Below, piece after piece: positions 1-6,802 of a stretch of DNA of 64,000 bases (positions within the stretch are counted from its first letter, which is position 1; every line of letters starts with the position of its first letter). The notes beneath the pieces are model-generated. The model did no database searches. It was not told the origin of the DNA and saw only the letters and a list, made by a program, of their open reading frames with translations. Position numbers and translations under genes: made by a program. Source of the DNA: Pseudomonas yamanorum (GTDB lineage: Bacteria; Pseudomonadota; Gammaproteobacteria; Pseudomonadales; Pseudomonadaceae); assembly GCF_013386765.1 (NCBI RefSeq), contig NZ_JACARE010000044.1, positions 1 to 64,000 on the forward strand, read 5' to 3'.

Positions 1-205
1 GCCGGTTTAGCCGCGACGGGGCAGGGACGCCCCGTCGCGGCGGCCCGCGGAGCAATCCCGGAGTGAGGGAACACCGAGCCTAGGCGAGGTGCCGACAGGC
101 GGGGCAGAGCGTTTTGGTTACTTTGCCGCTTTTGCAAAGTGACTCGCTGTAAGAGCGAAACCATAAGCCGCCGTTACCTAAATAACGGATATGTACCCGG
201 CCCAA
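1..205. repeat. Intergenic repeat at the left edge of the window
   Basis: The stretch contains a GC-rich inverted arm near positions 11-40 (CGCGACGGGG and CCCCGTCGCG), then a region running through a short CCGTTA/TAACGG hairpin at about 173-188. No plausible gene is present. I recognise this text from memory as a sequence recurring between genes in P. fluorescens genomes; that recollection was not checked. The hairpin lies just past the stop of the leftward monooxygenase gene and could help end its transcript. Confidence 0.5.
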
Positions 206-214
206 CCCCCAAAT

Positions 215-1303
215 CTAGGCCACTTTTTCAGCCGCCTGACGCTCCCGCTCAGCCACCAACTGCCGAGTCAGCGGAATCAGCCGCTTGCCGTAGTCAATCG
301 CATCATTAAGCGGATCAAACCCGCGAATCAAAAACGTCGTGATGCCCAAGTCGTAATAATCCAGCAACGCCTCGGCCACCTGGTCAGCCGTACCCACCAG
401 CGACGTCGAATTCCCCTGAGCCCCCAGCAACCCCGCAATCCCGGTCCACAACCGCTTATCCAGCCGTGACCCCTGGGCCGCCGCCGCCAACAACCGACGC
501 GACCCCTCATTCGGCGGTTCACGCCTCACAAACCCATTCTGCTCAGCCAACGCCGTCGCCTGCTCCAGGATGCTGTCCGCACGCTCCCACGCCAGCGCCT
601 CGGTCTCTGCCAGAATCGGCCGCAACGACAAACTGAAGCGAACCGTACGCCCATGCCTGGCCGCTTCAGCGCGCACCTGGGTAACCACTTCCTTCACCTG
701 CTCGTAGGTCTCACCCCACAGTGCATACACATCCGCATGCTTGCCCGCCACCGCAATGGCCGCCGCCGAAGACCCGCCAAAATACAACGGAATATGCGGC
801 TGCTGCGGCGACTTCACCGTGGAAAACGCACCCTCGTACTGATAGTAAGTGCCGTGATGGTCAAAGGGCTTTTCACTGGTCCATTCCTGCCGCACCACGC
901 TCAAATATTCGTCGGTGCGCGCATAACGCTCGTCCTTGTCGATATGGCTGCCATCGGCCCGCAGTTCACGGTCGTCACCGCCGGTGATGATGTGCACGGC
1001 GGTGCGCCCGCCGTTGAACACATCCAGCGTCGCGAACTGCCGGGCGGCGAGGGTGGGTTGGGCAAAACCTGGTCGATGGGCAATCAGGAACTTCAGCGTA
1101 CGGGTCACGCTGGCCGCATGGGCGGCGATCAACGTGCTGTCCGGGCTGTTGGAGTGGAAGGCCACCAGCGCACGGTCGAAGCCGGCCTCTTCGTGGGCGC
1201 GGGCCACGGTTTCCACGTAGTCGGGTTGCAAGGTCGGGCCGCTGCGAGGGTGGATCTCGGAGGCGTGGTGGCCGCCGATATAGCCGATAAATTCGATGCT
1301 CAT
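215..1303 (-). CDS. FMNH2-dependent alkanesulfonate monooxygenase (SsuD/MsuD-like, LLM class)
   Basis: A 362-aa luciferase-like flavin monooxygenase. Family members use reduced FMN and oxygen to cleave the C-S bond of organosulfonates and release sulfite. The sequence carries family blocks such as LKFLIAHRPGFAQPTLAARQ (about residues 71-90), the HIITGGDDREL stretch and YFGGSSAAA in the middle, all close to SsuD. The ATG at 1303 has an AAGGA ribosome site seven bases upstream. It diverges from an ABC transporter of the sulfonate type, which supports use of sulfonates as a sulfur source. The exact substrate cannot be told from sequence. A separate flavin reductase gene (ssuE/msuE) is not seen nearby. 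Confidence 0.85.
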   Translation of the reverse strand: MSIEFIGYIGGHHASEIHPRSGPTLQPDYVETVARAHEEAGFDRALVAFHSNSPDSTLIAAHAASVTRTLKFLIAHRPGFAQPTLAARQFATLDVFNGGRTAVHIITGGDDRELRADGSHIDKDERYARTDEYLSVVRQEWTSEKPFDHHGTYYQYEGAFSTVKSPQQPHIPLYFGGSSAAAIAVAGKHADVYALWGETYEQVKEVVTQVRAEAARHGRTVRFSLSLRPILAETEALAWERADSILEQATALAEQNGFVRREPPNEGSRRLLAAAAQGSRLDKRLWTGIAGLLGAQGNSTSLVGTADQVAEALLDYYDLGITTFLIRGFDPLNDAIDYGKRLIPLTRQLVAERERQAAEKVA

Positions 1304-1394
1304 GGTCAGTCCTTGTTGAGGGCAGGAATAAAGCTGCTATCGAAAATAGGGGCCGCAACCGGGCCTGTAAAATGCCGATTGGTTCTATCCTAAT

Positions 1395-1422
1395 TATAAA
1401 AATACAGAATCATATTTTTATA
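1395..1422. promoter_or_regulatory. Inverted repeat in the divergent sulfonate promoter region
   Basis: TATAAAAATA (1395-1404) and TATTTTTATA (1413-1422) form a perfect 10-base inverted repeat around an 8-base spacer. It sits between the SsuD-like gene and the transporter operon, in the only AT-rich part of this region. That is where a CysB- or Cbl/SsuR-type LysR regulator would be expected to act. The regulator itself is not encoded nearby, so the identity of the site is inference. Confidence 0.4.
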
Positions 1423-1553
1423 TAGTTATCAGTAATGCGCATTTTAATCGCATTAGGTTATTCCCAAATAGAATTTCACTGAGGTTTTTTATGCGAATAG
1501 CATGAAACCGCAGCGGCGCTCCTGGCCGTGTTCTTGATGAGGAAGGAAGCCCG

Positions 1554-2417
1554 ATGACTGAAAAGTCCCTTAACGCCAGTTCGTTTTCCGTCGACAAGGC
1601 CGAGGGTCAAGCCGGGGTTGCATCCCGCTTGATTCCGCGCTGGCTGCGCAACTGGCGCACCCCCGAGGTGTTGCTGCGGCTGGTCAGCCCGGTTGTGTTG
1701 TTGCTGCTGTGGGAGCTGGCCTCCGAGCTGGGTTTTATCCCGGCCCGGATCATTGCCGCACCGTCGCAGATTGGCGGCACCTTGTGGGCAATGATCGTCT
1801 CCGGCGAGCTGGGCAAGCACTTGCTGGTGTCCCTGCAACGGGCGCTGCTGGGGTTGAGCATCGGCGTGAGTATCGGGGTGGTGGCCGCGTTGATCACCGG
1901 CCTGTCCAAGCGCGGCGAGGTGATCCTCGACTCGCCGATGCAGATGCTGCGCACCATTCCGTCCCTGGCGCTGGTGCCGTTGTTCATCCTCTGGTTCGGC
2001 ATCGGTGAGTTCACCAAGATCGCGCTGATCGTCACCGGCACCACCTTTCCCGTTTACCTCAATCTGTTCGCCGGCATCCGCAACATCGACCCCAAATTGA
2101 TCGAGGCCGCCAACACCCTGGGCCTCAACCGTCGCGAGCTGATCTGGCATGTGATCCTGCCGGGCTCGCTGCCGTCGTTTTTTGTCGGCTTGCGTTATTC
2201 CCTGGGCATCTCGTGGCTGGCCCTGGTGTTCGTCGAGCAGATCAACACCACCGCCGGCATCGGCTACCTGGCCAGTGATGCACGGGACTTCATGCGCACC
2301 GACGTGATCGTGATCTGCCTGCTGATCTACAGCGTGCTGGGCCTGCTGATCGATGGCCTGATCCGCACCCTGGAGCGTTTTGCCCTGGCCTGGCGCCCAT
2401 CGTTTGTGAGGAACTGA
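1554..2417 (+). CDS. ABC transporter permease, sulfonate/nitrate/taurine type (SsuC-like)
   Basis: A 287-aa inner-membrane protein with about six hydrophobic segments and the binding-protein-dependent transport motif EAANTLGLNRRELIWHVILPGSLP around residues 182-205, which docks on the ATPase. The N-terminal 40 residues are polar and precede the first membrane span (LLRLVSPVVLLLLWELA). The ATG follows a GGAAGGAAG ribosome site. One base separates it from the ATPase gene, so both are almost certainly co-transcribed. The family imports aliphatic sulfonates, taurine or related anions; the adjacent SsuD-like enzyme favours sulfonates. Confidence 0.85.
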   Translation: MTEKSLNASSFSVDKAEGQAGVASRLIPRWLRNWRTPEVLLRLVSPVVLLLLWELASELGFIPARIIAAPSQIGGTLWAMIVSGELGKHLLVSLQRALLGLSIGVSIGVVAALITGLSKRGEVILDSPMQMLRTIPSLALVPLFILWFGIGEFTKIALIVTGTTFPVYLNLFAGIRNIDPKLIEAANTLGLNRRELIWHVILPGSLPSFFVGLRYSLGISWLALVFVEQINTTAGIGYLASDARDFMRTDVIVICLLIYSVLGLLIDGLIRTLERFALAWRPSFVRN

Positions 2418-2418
2418 C

Positions 2419-3186
2419 ATGTCGATTCTCGAAGCTTCAGTAGCACCGGTGCAGTTGCGTAATGTGGTGCGCCAGTTCGGCCAGCAACGGGTCATCGATG
2501 GCCTGGACCTGGACATCGCTCCCGGGGAGTTTGTCGCATTGCTGGGCGCCAGCGGTTCCGGCAAGACCACCTTGCTGCGCAGCCTCGCGGGCCTGGACAG
2601 TATCGACAGCGGCCAGCTGCGCGTGCCCAAGGCCCGGGCCGCAGTGTTTCAGGAGCCGCGCCTGATGCCCTGGAAGCGCGCCTGGAAAAACGTGATCCTC
2701 GGCCTGCGGGTGCCCGACGCCAAGGCCCGTGCCGTGCAAGCTTTGACCGAAGTCGGGCTGGCCCATCGGCTGGAGGCTTATCCCGCCACCCTGTCCGGCG
2801 GCGAAGCCCAGCGCGTGGCATTGGCCCGCGGCCTGGTGCGCGAGCCCAAGCTGCTGTTGCTGGATGAACCCTTCGCCGCCCTGGATGCGCTGACCCGCAT
2901 CAAGATGCATCGCCTGATCATCGAGCTCTGGCGCAAGCACACGCCGGCCGTGTTGCTGGTGACCCATGATGTCGACGAGGCGATCCTGCTGGCCGACCGC
3001 GTGATCGTGCTGGCGGATGGCAAGATTGCCGAACAACTGAGCATCGATCTGCCGCGTGCACGGGATACTGGCCAGGACGGGTTCCAGGCGATTCGTGCGC
3101 GCTTGCTCAGCCTGCTCGGGGTGGAAGTGGACGCCCCGGCGGCACAGCCCGCAAACGCCAGCGTACGGCGGTTTGCCCATGGTTGA
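2419..3186 (+). CDS. ABC transporter ATP-binding protein, sulfonate type (SsuB-like)
   Basis: A 255-aa ATPase with Walker A GASGSGKTTLL near residue 44, signature LSGGEAQRVALARGL near 125, Walker B LLLLDEPFAALD near 150 and the switch histidine in LLVTHDVDEA near 182. This is the usual length and order for the nitrate/sulfonate family. The gene begins one base after the permease stop and overlaps the start of the binding-protein gene by eight bases, so the three form one translational unit. It powers import by the SsuC-like permease. Confidence 0.87.
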   Translation: MSILEASVAPVQLRNVVRQFGQQRVIDGLDLDIAPGEFVALLGASGSGKTTLLRSLAGLDSIDSGQLRVPKARAAVFQEPRLMPWKRAWKNVILGLRVPDAKARAVQALTEVGLAHRLEAYPATLSGGEAQRVALARGLVREPKLLLLDEPFAALDALTRIKMHRLIIELWRKHTPAVLLVTHDVDEAILLADRVIVLADGKIAEQLSIDLPRARDTGQDGFQAIRARLLSLLGVEVDAPAAQPANASVRRFAHG

Positions 3187-4168
3187 GCTCAGGGCGGTTC
3201 TGCTGTTGGCAGCGGCGTTATTGATGGGCGGCTGCGAAAAGGCCGCCGAAGCCCCGAAGTCTTCTTCGGATTTGTCCGGCGTGACCTTGATCCTCGGTGA
3301 CCAGGCCAAGGGCTTGCGCACGGTGGTGGAGGCCTCTCACGCCCTGGACGGCATCGACTACAAGGTTCAGTGGGCCAACTTCCAGGGCGCCGCGCCGCTG
3401 TTCGAAGCCTTGCGCGCCGGTGCCGTGGACCTCGGCCCGGCGGGGGATACGCCGGTGCTGGCGGCGGCCACGGGAGGCACGCCATTGCGTATCGTCGCCG
3501 TGCGTCGTAGCCAGGCGCGCAGTATTGCGATCCTGGTGCCGCCCGATTCACCGATCCACAGCGTGGCAGACCTGAAAGGCCGCAATGTGGTGGTCTCGTC
3601 CGCCCGTGGCAGCATCTCCCAGTACCTGTTGATCCGCGCCCTGGAGAATGCCGGCGTGGATGAGAAGGACGTCAACGTCGGCTTCGTGCTGCCCACCGAT
3701 GCATTGCCCGCGTTCAACGCCGGCAAGATCGAAGCCTGGGCCACCTTCGGGGTGTACCAGGCATTCGCCGAGCAGAAGGGCGCGCGCGTGCTGATCAGCG
3801 GGGAGGGCATCAACACCGGCCTGACCTTTATCACCGCCTCCGACGAAGTGCTCACCGACCCGCTCAAGCGCAAGGCGTTGGGTGACGTCTTGCAGCGTTT
3901 CGCCAAGGCCTTCGAGTGGGCGCAGCAGAACCCCGAGGAATACGCGCGGGTGTTTGCCAAGGTCAACGATATCCCGCTGGAGGTTTCACAGTTGCTGCGC
4001 AAATGGGGTGATGAGTCGCTGTTGCCGGTCGAGGAACGCGACGTGCAGGCGTTGCAGCAGGTGGATGATTTGTTTGTGGAAAAGAAGATTTTCCCGCACC
4101 GGGTAGAGGTGCAGGCATTGACCGATACCGAGGTTTTTTCGCCGCAATCGTTGGCTGCCGCGCCCTGA
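3179..4168 (+). CDS. Sulfonate ABC transporter substrate-binding lipoprotein (SsuA-like)
   Basis: A 329-aa binding protein from the ATG at 3179. I chose this start because it opens directly onto a lipoprotein signal (MVELRAVLLLAAALLMGGC, Cys19); an upstream extension in the same frame lies inside the ATPase gene and looks unlike a signal. The body resembles the SsuA/TauA NMT1-like fold: FEALRAGAVDLGPAGDTPVL near 75-95 and VVSSARGSISQYLLIRAL near 140. A lipid-anchored form in a Gram-negative is less usual than the free periplasmic SsuA, but the lipobox is clear. It would capture the sulfonate for the adjacent permease and ATPase. Confidence 0.83.
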   Translation: MVELRAVLLLAAALLMGGCEKAAEAPKSSSDLSGVTLILGDQAKGLRTVVEASHALDGIDYKVQWANFQGAAPLFEALRAGAVDLGPAGDTPVLAAATGGTPLRIVAVRRSQARSIAILVPPDSPIHSVADLKGRNVVVSSARGSISQYLLIRALENAGVDEKDVNVGFVLPTDALPAFNAGKIEAWATFGVYQAFAEQKGARVLISGEGINTGLTFITASDEVLTDPLKRKALGDVLQRFAKAFEWAQQNPEEYARVFAKVNDIPLEVSQLLRKWGDESLLPVEERDVQALQQVDDLFVEKKIFPHRVEVQALTDTEVFSPQSLAAAP

Positions 4169-4200
4169 AGTCGTTGTGTTTTGCCCGGGTCTGAGGTCTC

Positions 4201-4860
4201 ATGGGCCCGGGAAAACTCGCAAGTAGGGAACAGCACGTGATACGGGAAGAACTTGCGCAGTATGGCGGTATCACCGTCATGATTCCGGCCGCCGTGGTGA
4301 TCGCCGTCTGGCTCTGGTATTCCCGGCCCCAGGCGGTCAAGTGGTGGCTGATGACAATCGCCTGCACCTATTCCATCGTGGCGTTCAGCAAATTGCTGTT
4401 CAAGGGCTGGGGCGTGGCGCTGCATCAGCTGGATATTGCCGTGCTCAGCGGTCACGCGATGAATACCTCGCTGATGGTCCCGGTGGCGATGAGCCTGGTG
4501 GCGCGACGGATCAATCCCGATTGGCGCTGGCCGGCGGCTATCGCCGGGATGTTGATTACCGGCTGGTTCAGTGCTTATTGCGTGGCACCCTATATTCATC
4601 CGCTCAACGAGGCGCTGGCCGGTGGCTTCCTGGGCGGGATGGCGGCGCTGGCGTTTCTATGGCGCCTTGAGGTGGTGGAGGTGCGGGTTTCCCCATCCTT
4701 GATCGGTGGGGGAATGGTGATTCTGTTGTTAAGTGCCATGGCGCCCAAGTACAACGCCGAGAAGCTGCTCAATCATGTGGCCGTCGCCGTTTCAGGGGCC
4801 GACGAGGCCCATCAGGAGCCTTCCTGGCGGGCCGCTCCCACCCTGTTGAACGCCGAGTAA
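4201..4860 (+). CDS. Integral membrane protein, PAP2-phosphatase-like but with weak catalytic motifs
   Basis: A 219-aa protein with about six membrane spans. Two PAP2 (phosphatidic acid phosphatase 2) motifs can be made out: LSGHAM near residue 81 (like PSGH) and SAYCVAPYIHPLNE near 124-137 (like SRxxxxxHxxxD). The usual Arg after Ser is Ala, Asp is Glu, and the first motif KxxxxxxRP is not obvious. It may therefore be an altered or inactive member. It lies 32 bases after the sulfonate operon and ends beside the leftward capsule regulators, so it could belong to either neighbourhood. The start follows TGAGG five bases upstream. Confidence 0.5.
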   Translation: MGPGKLASREQHVIREELAQYGGITVMIPAAVVIAVWLWYSRPQAVKWWLMTIACTYSIVAFSKLLFKGWGVALHQLDIAVLSGHAMNTSLMVPVAMSLVARRINPDWRWPAAIAGMLITGWFSAYCVAPYIHPLNEALAGGFLGGMAALAFLWRLEVVEVRVSPSLIGGGMVILLLSAMAPKYNAEKLLNHVAVAVSGADEAHQEPSWRAAPTLLNAE

Positions 4861-5159
4861 GTGGCCAGGTCCACGGCCATGTTGCTTTCCACCAGCAGCC
4901 CCAGCAGCACCGTCTGTGAATTGAAGCGCCGGGCATCGCCACGGCGCTGGGCGCGCCTCATTTGCTTGAACAGCGTGTCGGTAATGTCCAGCGGCGAGTT
5001 GCCTCGCAAATGATCCAGCCAGCGGGACATGACCTGGGTGTTGCGCGCATATTGCTCCGCCGGCAGGTGCTCGTTGGGCGCCAGGCCCGCGAACCCTTCA
5101 AACGCGGTGGTTAGCCCTTTCAGGGCATAGGCGCGTTTCAAATCCCCATAGATGCTCAT
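4812..5159 (-). CDS. Small unknown protein at the end of the rfaH side of the capsule locus
   Basis: I do not recognise a domain in this 115-aa, helix-rich, soluble protein. I chose the ATG at 5159 (MSIYGDLKRAYAL) because it follows CGAGGAGCGGCC and overlaps the stop of the upstream gene as ATGA; an upstream in-frame extension lies inside that gene. Its 3' end overlaps the convergent membrane-protein gene by about 50 bases. From gene order it corresponds, from memory, to the small unknown gene set that regulates the colanic-acid-like capsule switch in P. fluorescens SBW25; this is unverified. The AGGA in the ribosome site is the kind of core bound by RsmA/CsrA. Confidence 0.65.
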   Translation of the reverse strand: MSIYGDLKRAYALKGLTTAFEGFAGLAPNEHLPAEQYARNTQVMSRWLDHLRGNSPLDITDTLFKQMRRAQRRGDARRFNSQTVLLGLLVESNMAVDLATYSAFNRVGAARQEGS

Positions 5160-5464
5160 GGCCGCTCCTCGGTGCAGGAAATATTGGCCAGCAATTCGGC
5201 TGTCTTGGTTTGCATCAGGTGGCTGTCGCCGCGGCTTTCCACGCACAGGCAAACGGACAGGGGATTGCTGACCTGCAACTTGAAGCGCCAGTCGGCAAAG
5301 ACCATTGAAAGCCCCGAGCAGGATTCGTCGCTGTCCAGCGAGTTGCCGGCGTACAACACCTGCATGCGTTCTACAACGGTGGTTGAACTATTTACCTTGA
5401 CGTGAATGTTTCCCGAAGAAGGAAACAGGCCGATACGCTCTACCAATAGCTTTGAACTTTTCAT
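5156..5464 (-). CDS. Small unknown protein, translationally coupled to the next gene
   Basis: A 102-aa soluble protein with no signal peptide and no domain I can name. It has three cysteines in the second half of the chain before a short C-terminal tail. The ATG at 5464 follows GCGAGGAAC, and the gene ends in an ATGA overlap with the 115-aa gene, so both are read as a unit. Two copies of a 16-nt motif (CAGACTAAAAATAACA on this strand) lie 63 and 92 bases upstream, which suggests this gene has its own regulated promoter rather than depending only on rfaH read-through. Confidence 0.68.
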   Translation of the reverse strand: MKSSKLLVERIGLFPSSGNIHVKVNSSTTVVERMQVLYAGNSLDSDESCSGLSMVFADWRFKLQVSNPLSVCLCVESRGDSHLMQTKTAELLANISCTEERP

Positions 5465-5526
5465 GGCTGTTCCTCGCTGTTTATTCAGGTATTACTCTAT
5501 TCTGAAGAGGCGAAAAAGTAAGGCGA

Positions 5527-5571
5527 TGTTATTTTTAGTCTGTTAACAAGTTGATTGTTATTTTTAGTCTG
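5527..5571 (-). promoter_or_regulatory. Two direct copies of a 16-nt motif upstream of the small-gene pair
   Basis: On the plus strand TGTTATTTTTAGTCTG occurs at 5527-5542 and again at 5556-5571, 29 bases apart, or close to three helical turns. A near copy (TGTTATTTTTCGTCCG, 14 of 16 bases) sits at 6203-6218 upstream of rfaH. The spacing and position fit tandem binding sites for a regulator. I cannot name the protein. Confidence 0.5.
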
Positions 5572-5583
5572 GGATTGCTTATA

Positions 5584-6093
5584 TCAATAAGTTGCCTGAA
5601 CTCGACTGACGTCCGTCAACGGCAGGCTGATGCGCTGTTCCCGTTGCAGGAAGTTCATCAGCAACACCACACGCTCCTCGCCGTCCATTGCCAGGAAGAC
5701 CGCCTCCAGCTCGGCAAACGGGCCTTCATGGATGCGCACGCTTTCCCCCGGCTTCAACAGGGCGGCCACCACGGCCTGGTGGTCGCGTTCCTGGAGTTCG
5801 TCCACCAGGGCATCGCTGATGGGCAGCGGGTGTGCGCCAAAGCCCACAACCCGCGACACACCGCGGGTCGAACGCAGGGAGCTCCAGCTGTCCTGCAGGC
5901 TCATCTGAATAAACAGGTAGCCGGGAAACAGTGATTCGCGGGTGGTCCTGCGCTGGCCCTTCAACAGCCGTTCGCGTTTATAGGTCGAGCGAAAGCAGGT
6001 ATAGCCCTGGCGCTGCAGATGCTCTTCGGCGCGCTCGTCCTGCCGGGATTTGCACTGGACCAGGTACCAGGCCTTGTTGGCATTTGCGCTCAT
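5584..6093 (-). CDS. rfaH: Transcription antitermination factor RfaH
   Basis: A 169-aa NusG paralogue: an N-terminal NGN domain (about 8-105) followed by a small C-terminal KOW-like domain. Aligned by eye to E. coli RfaH with an offset of five, the ops-DNA contact positions Lys10, Arg16, His20, Arg23, Gln24 and Arg73 are all kept (Lys15, Arg21, His25, Arg28, Gln29, Arg78). RfaH loads on RNA polymerase paused at an ops element and prevents termination in long envelope operons while recruiting ribosomes. A perfect ops sequence lies about 3 kb away at 9114 in the divergent capsule operon, so a cis role is likely. Its leader contains ACAGAGGGACG directly before the ATG, a plausible RsmA/CsrA contact. 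Confidence 0.92.
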   Translation of the reverse strand: MSANANKAWYLVQCKSRQDERAEEHLQRQGYTCFRSTYKRERLLKGQRRTTRESLFPGYLFIQMSLQDSWSSLRSTRGVSRVVGFGAHPLPISDALVDELQERDHQAVVAALLKPGESVRIHEGPFAELEAVFLAMDGEERVVLLMNFLQREQRISLPLTDVSRVQATY

Positions 6094-6202
6094 GGGGCGT
6101 CCCTCTGTCTATATAAAACGATAGTGCGTAGTTGGGTAATTTAAAGCCGATAAATGCTGCAAAGTCACGAATGTTATAAATTGTCTGGTTGTGCGTAGGG
6201 GT

Positions 6203-6218
6203 TGTTATTTTTCGTCCG
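6203..6218 (-). promoter_or_regulatory. Third copy of the capsule-regulator 16-nt motif
   Basis: TGTTATTTTTCGTCCG on the plus strand differs at two positions from the two copies at 5527 and 5556. It lies 110 bases upstream of rfaH and about 100 bases upstream of the TTG proposed for wzb. It could therefore act on either side of this divergent promoter region. Confidence 0.4.
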
Positions 6219-6316
6219 GAGATAATTTTGGGGGAAATTAAAGTTCCGTGTTAATAAATACTGCCGTGAAGTTACTAGTTGTTTCATGGGTAATGGATGC
6301 CCCGGGGAATATCGCC

Positions 6317-6757
6317 TTGTTTAAAAGAGTGTTGATCGTCTGTATTGGCAATATTTGCCGTAGTCCCACCGCGGAAAGTCTTTTACGTGGCGCACTCGCG
6401 CGCTCCGACATCAAGGTCAGTTCTGCAGGTATTGCCGCATTGGTCGGCAAGCCGATTGAAACCACCGCACGTGCGGTACTCCAAGCTCATGGCCATCCCG
6501 CCGATGAGCACCAGGCCGTGCAGCTGGCGCCCCAGGCGATCAGCGAAGCCGACCTGATCCTCGTGATGGAGCGCCAGCACATCAGTGCGGTGCTCGGCAT
6601 GGCTCCCGAGGCACGAGGCAAGGTCTTGCTGTTGGGGAAATGGCAAAACGAGCGAGAGATCAGCGACCCCTACCGTCAAGGGAAGGCCGCATTTGTGCAC
6701 GCTTATGCGTTGATCGAAGAAGCCGTAAACGCATGGGCACAGCGGCTAGCACGTTGA
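6317..6757 (+). CDS. wzb: Low-molecular-weight protein tyrosine phosphatase Wzb
   Basis: A 146-aa cytoplasmic phosphatase that dephosphorylates the tyrosine tail of Wzc, a cycle needed for polymer assembly. The P-loop is CIGNICRS (Cys9, Arg15) and the general acid is in SDPYR near residue 117. I prefer a TTG start at 6317: it gives the normal family length and the usual FKRVLIVC opening, and has GGGGAA eight bases upstream. An ATG at 6293 and a GTG at 6248 are in frame but lack good ribosome sites or add unusual residues. It is the first gene of the rightward capsule operon, directly before wzc. Confidence 0.9.
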   Translation: MFKRVLIVCIGNICRSPTAESLLRGALARSDIKVSSAGIAALVGKPIETTARAVLQAHGHPADEHQAVQLAPQAISEADLILVMERQHISAVLGMAPEARGKVLLLGKWQNEREISDPYRQGKAAFVHAYALIEEAVNAWAQRLAR

Positions 6758-6802
6758 TCGCCACTACTTTTTGAATCGATATAAAGGCTAAGAATCCGAC
6801 TT

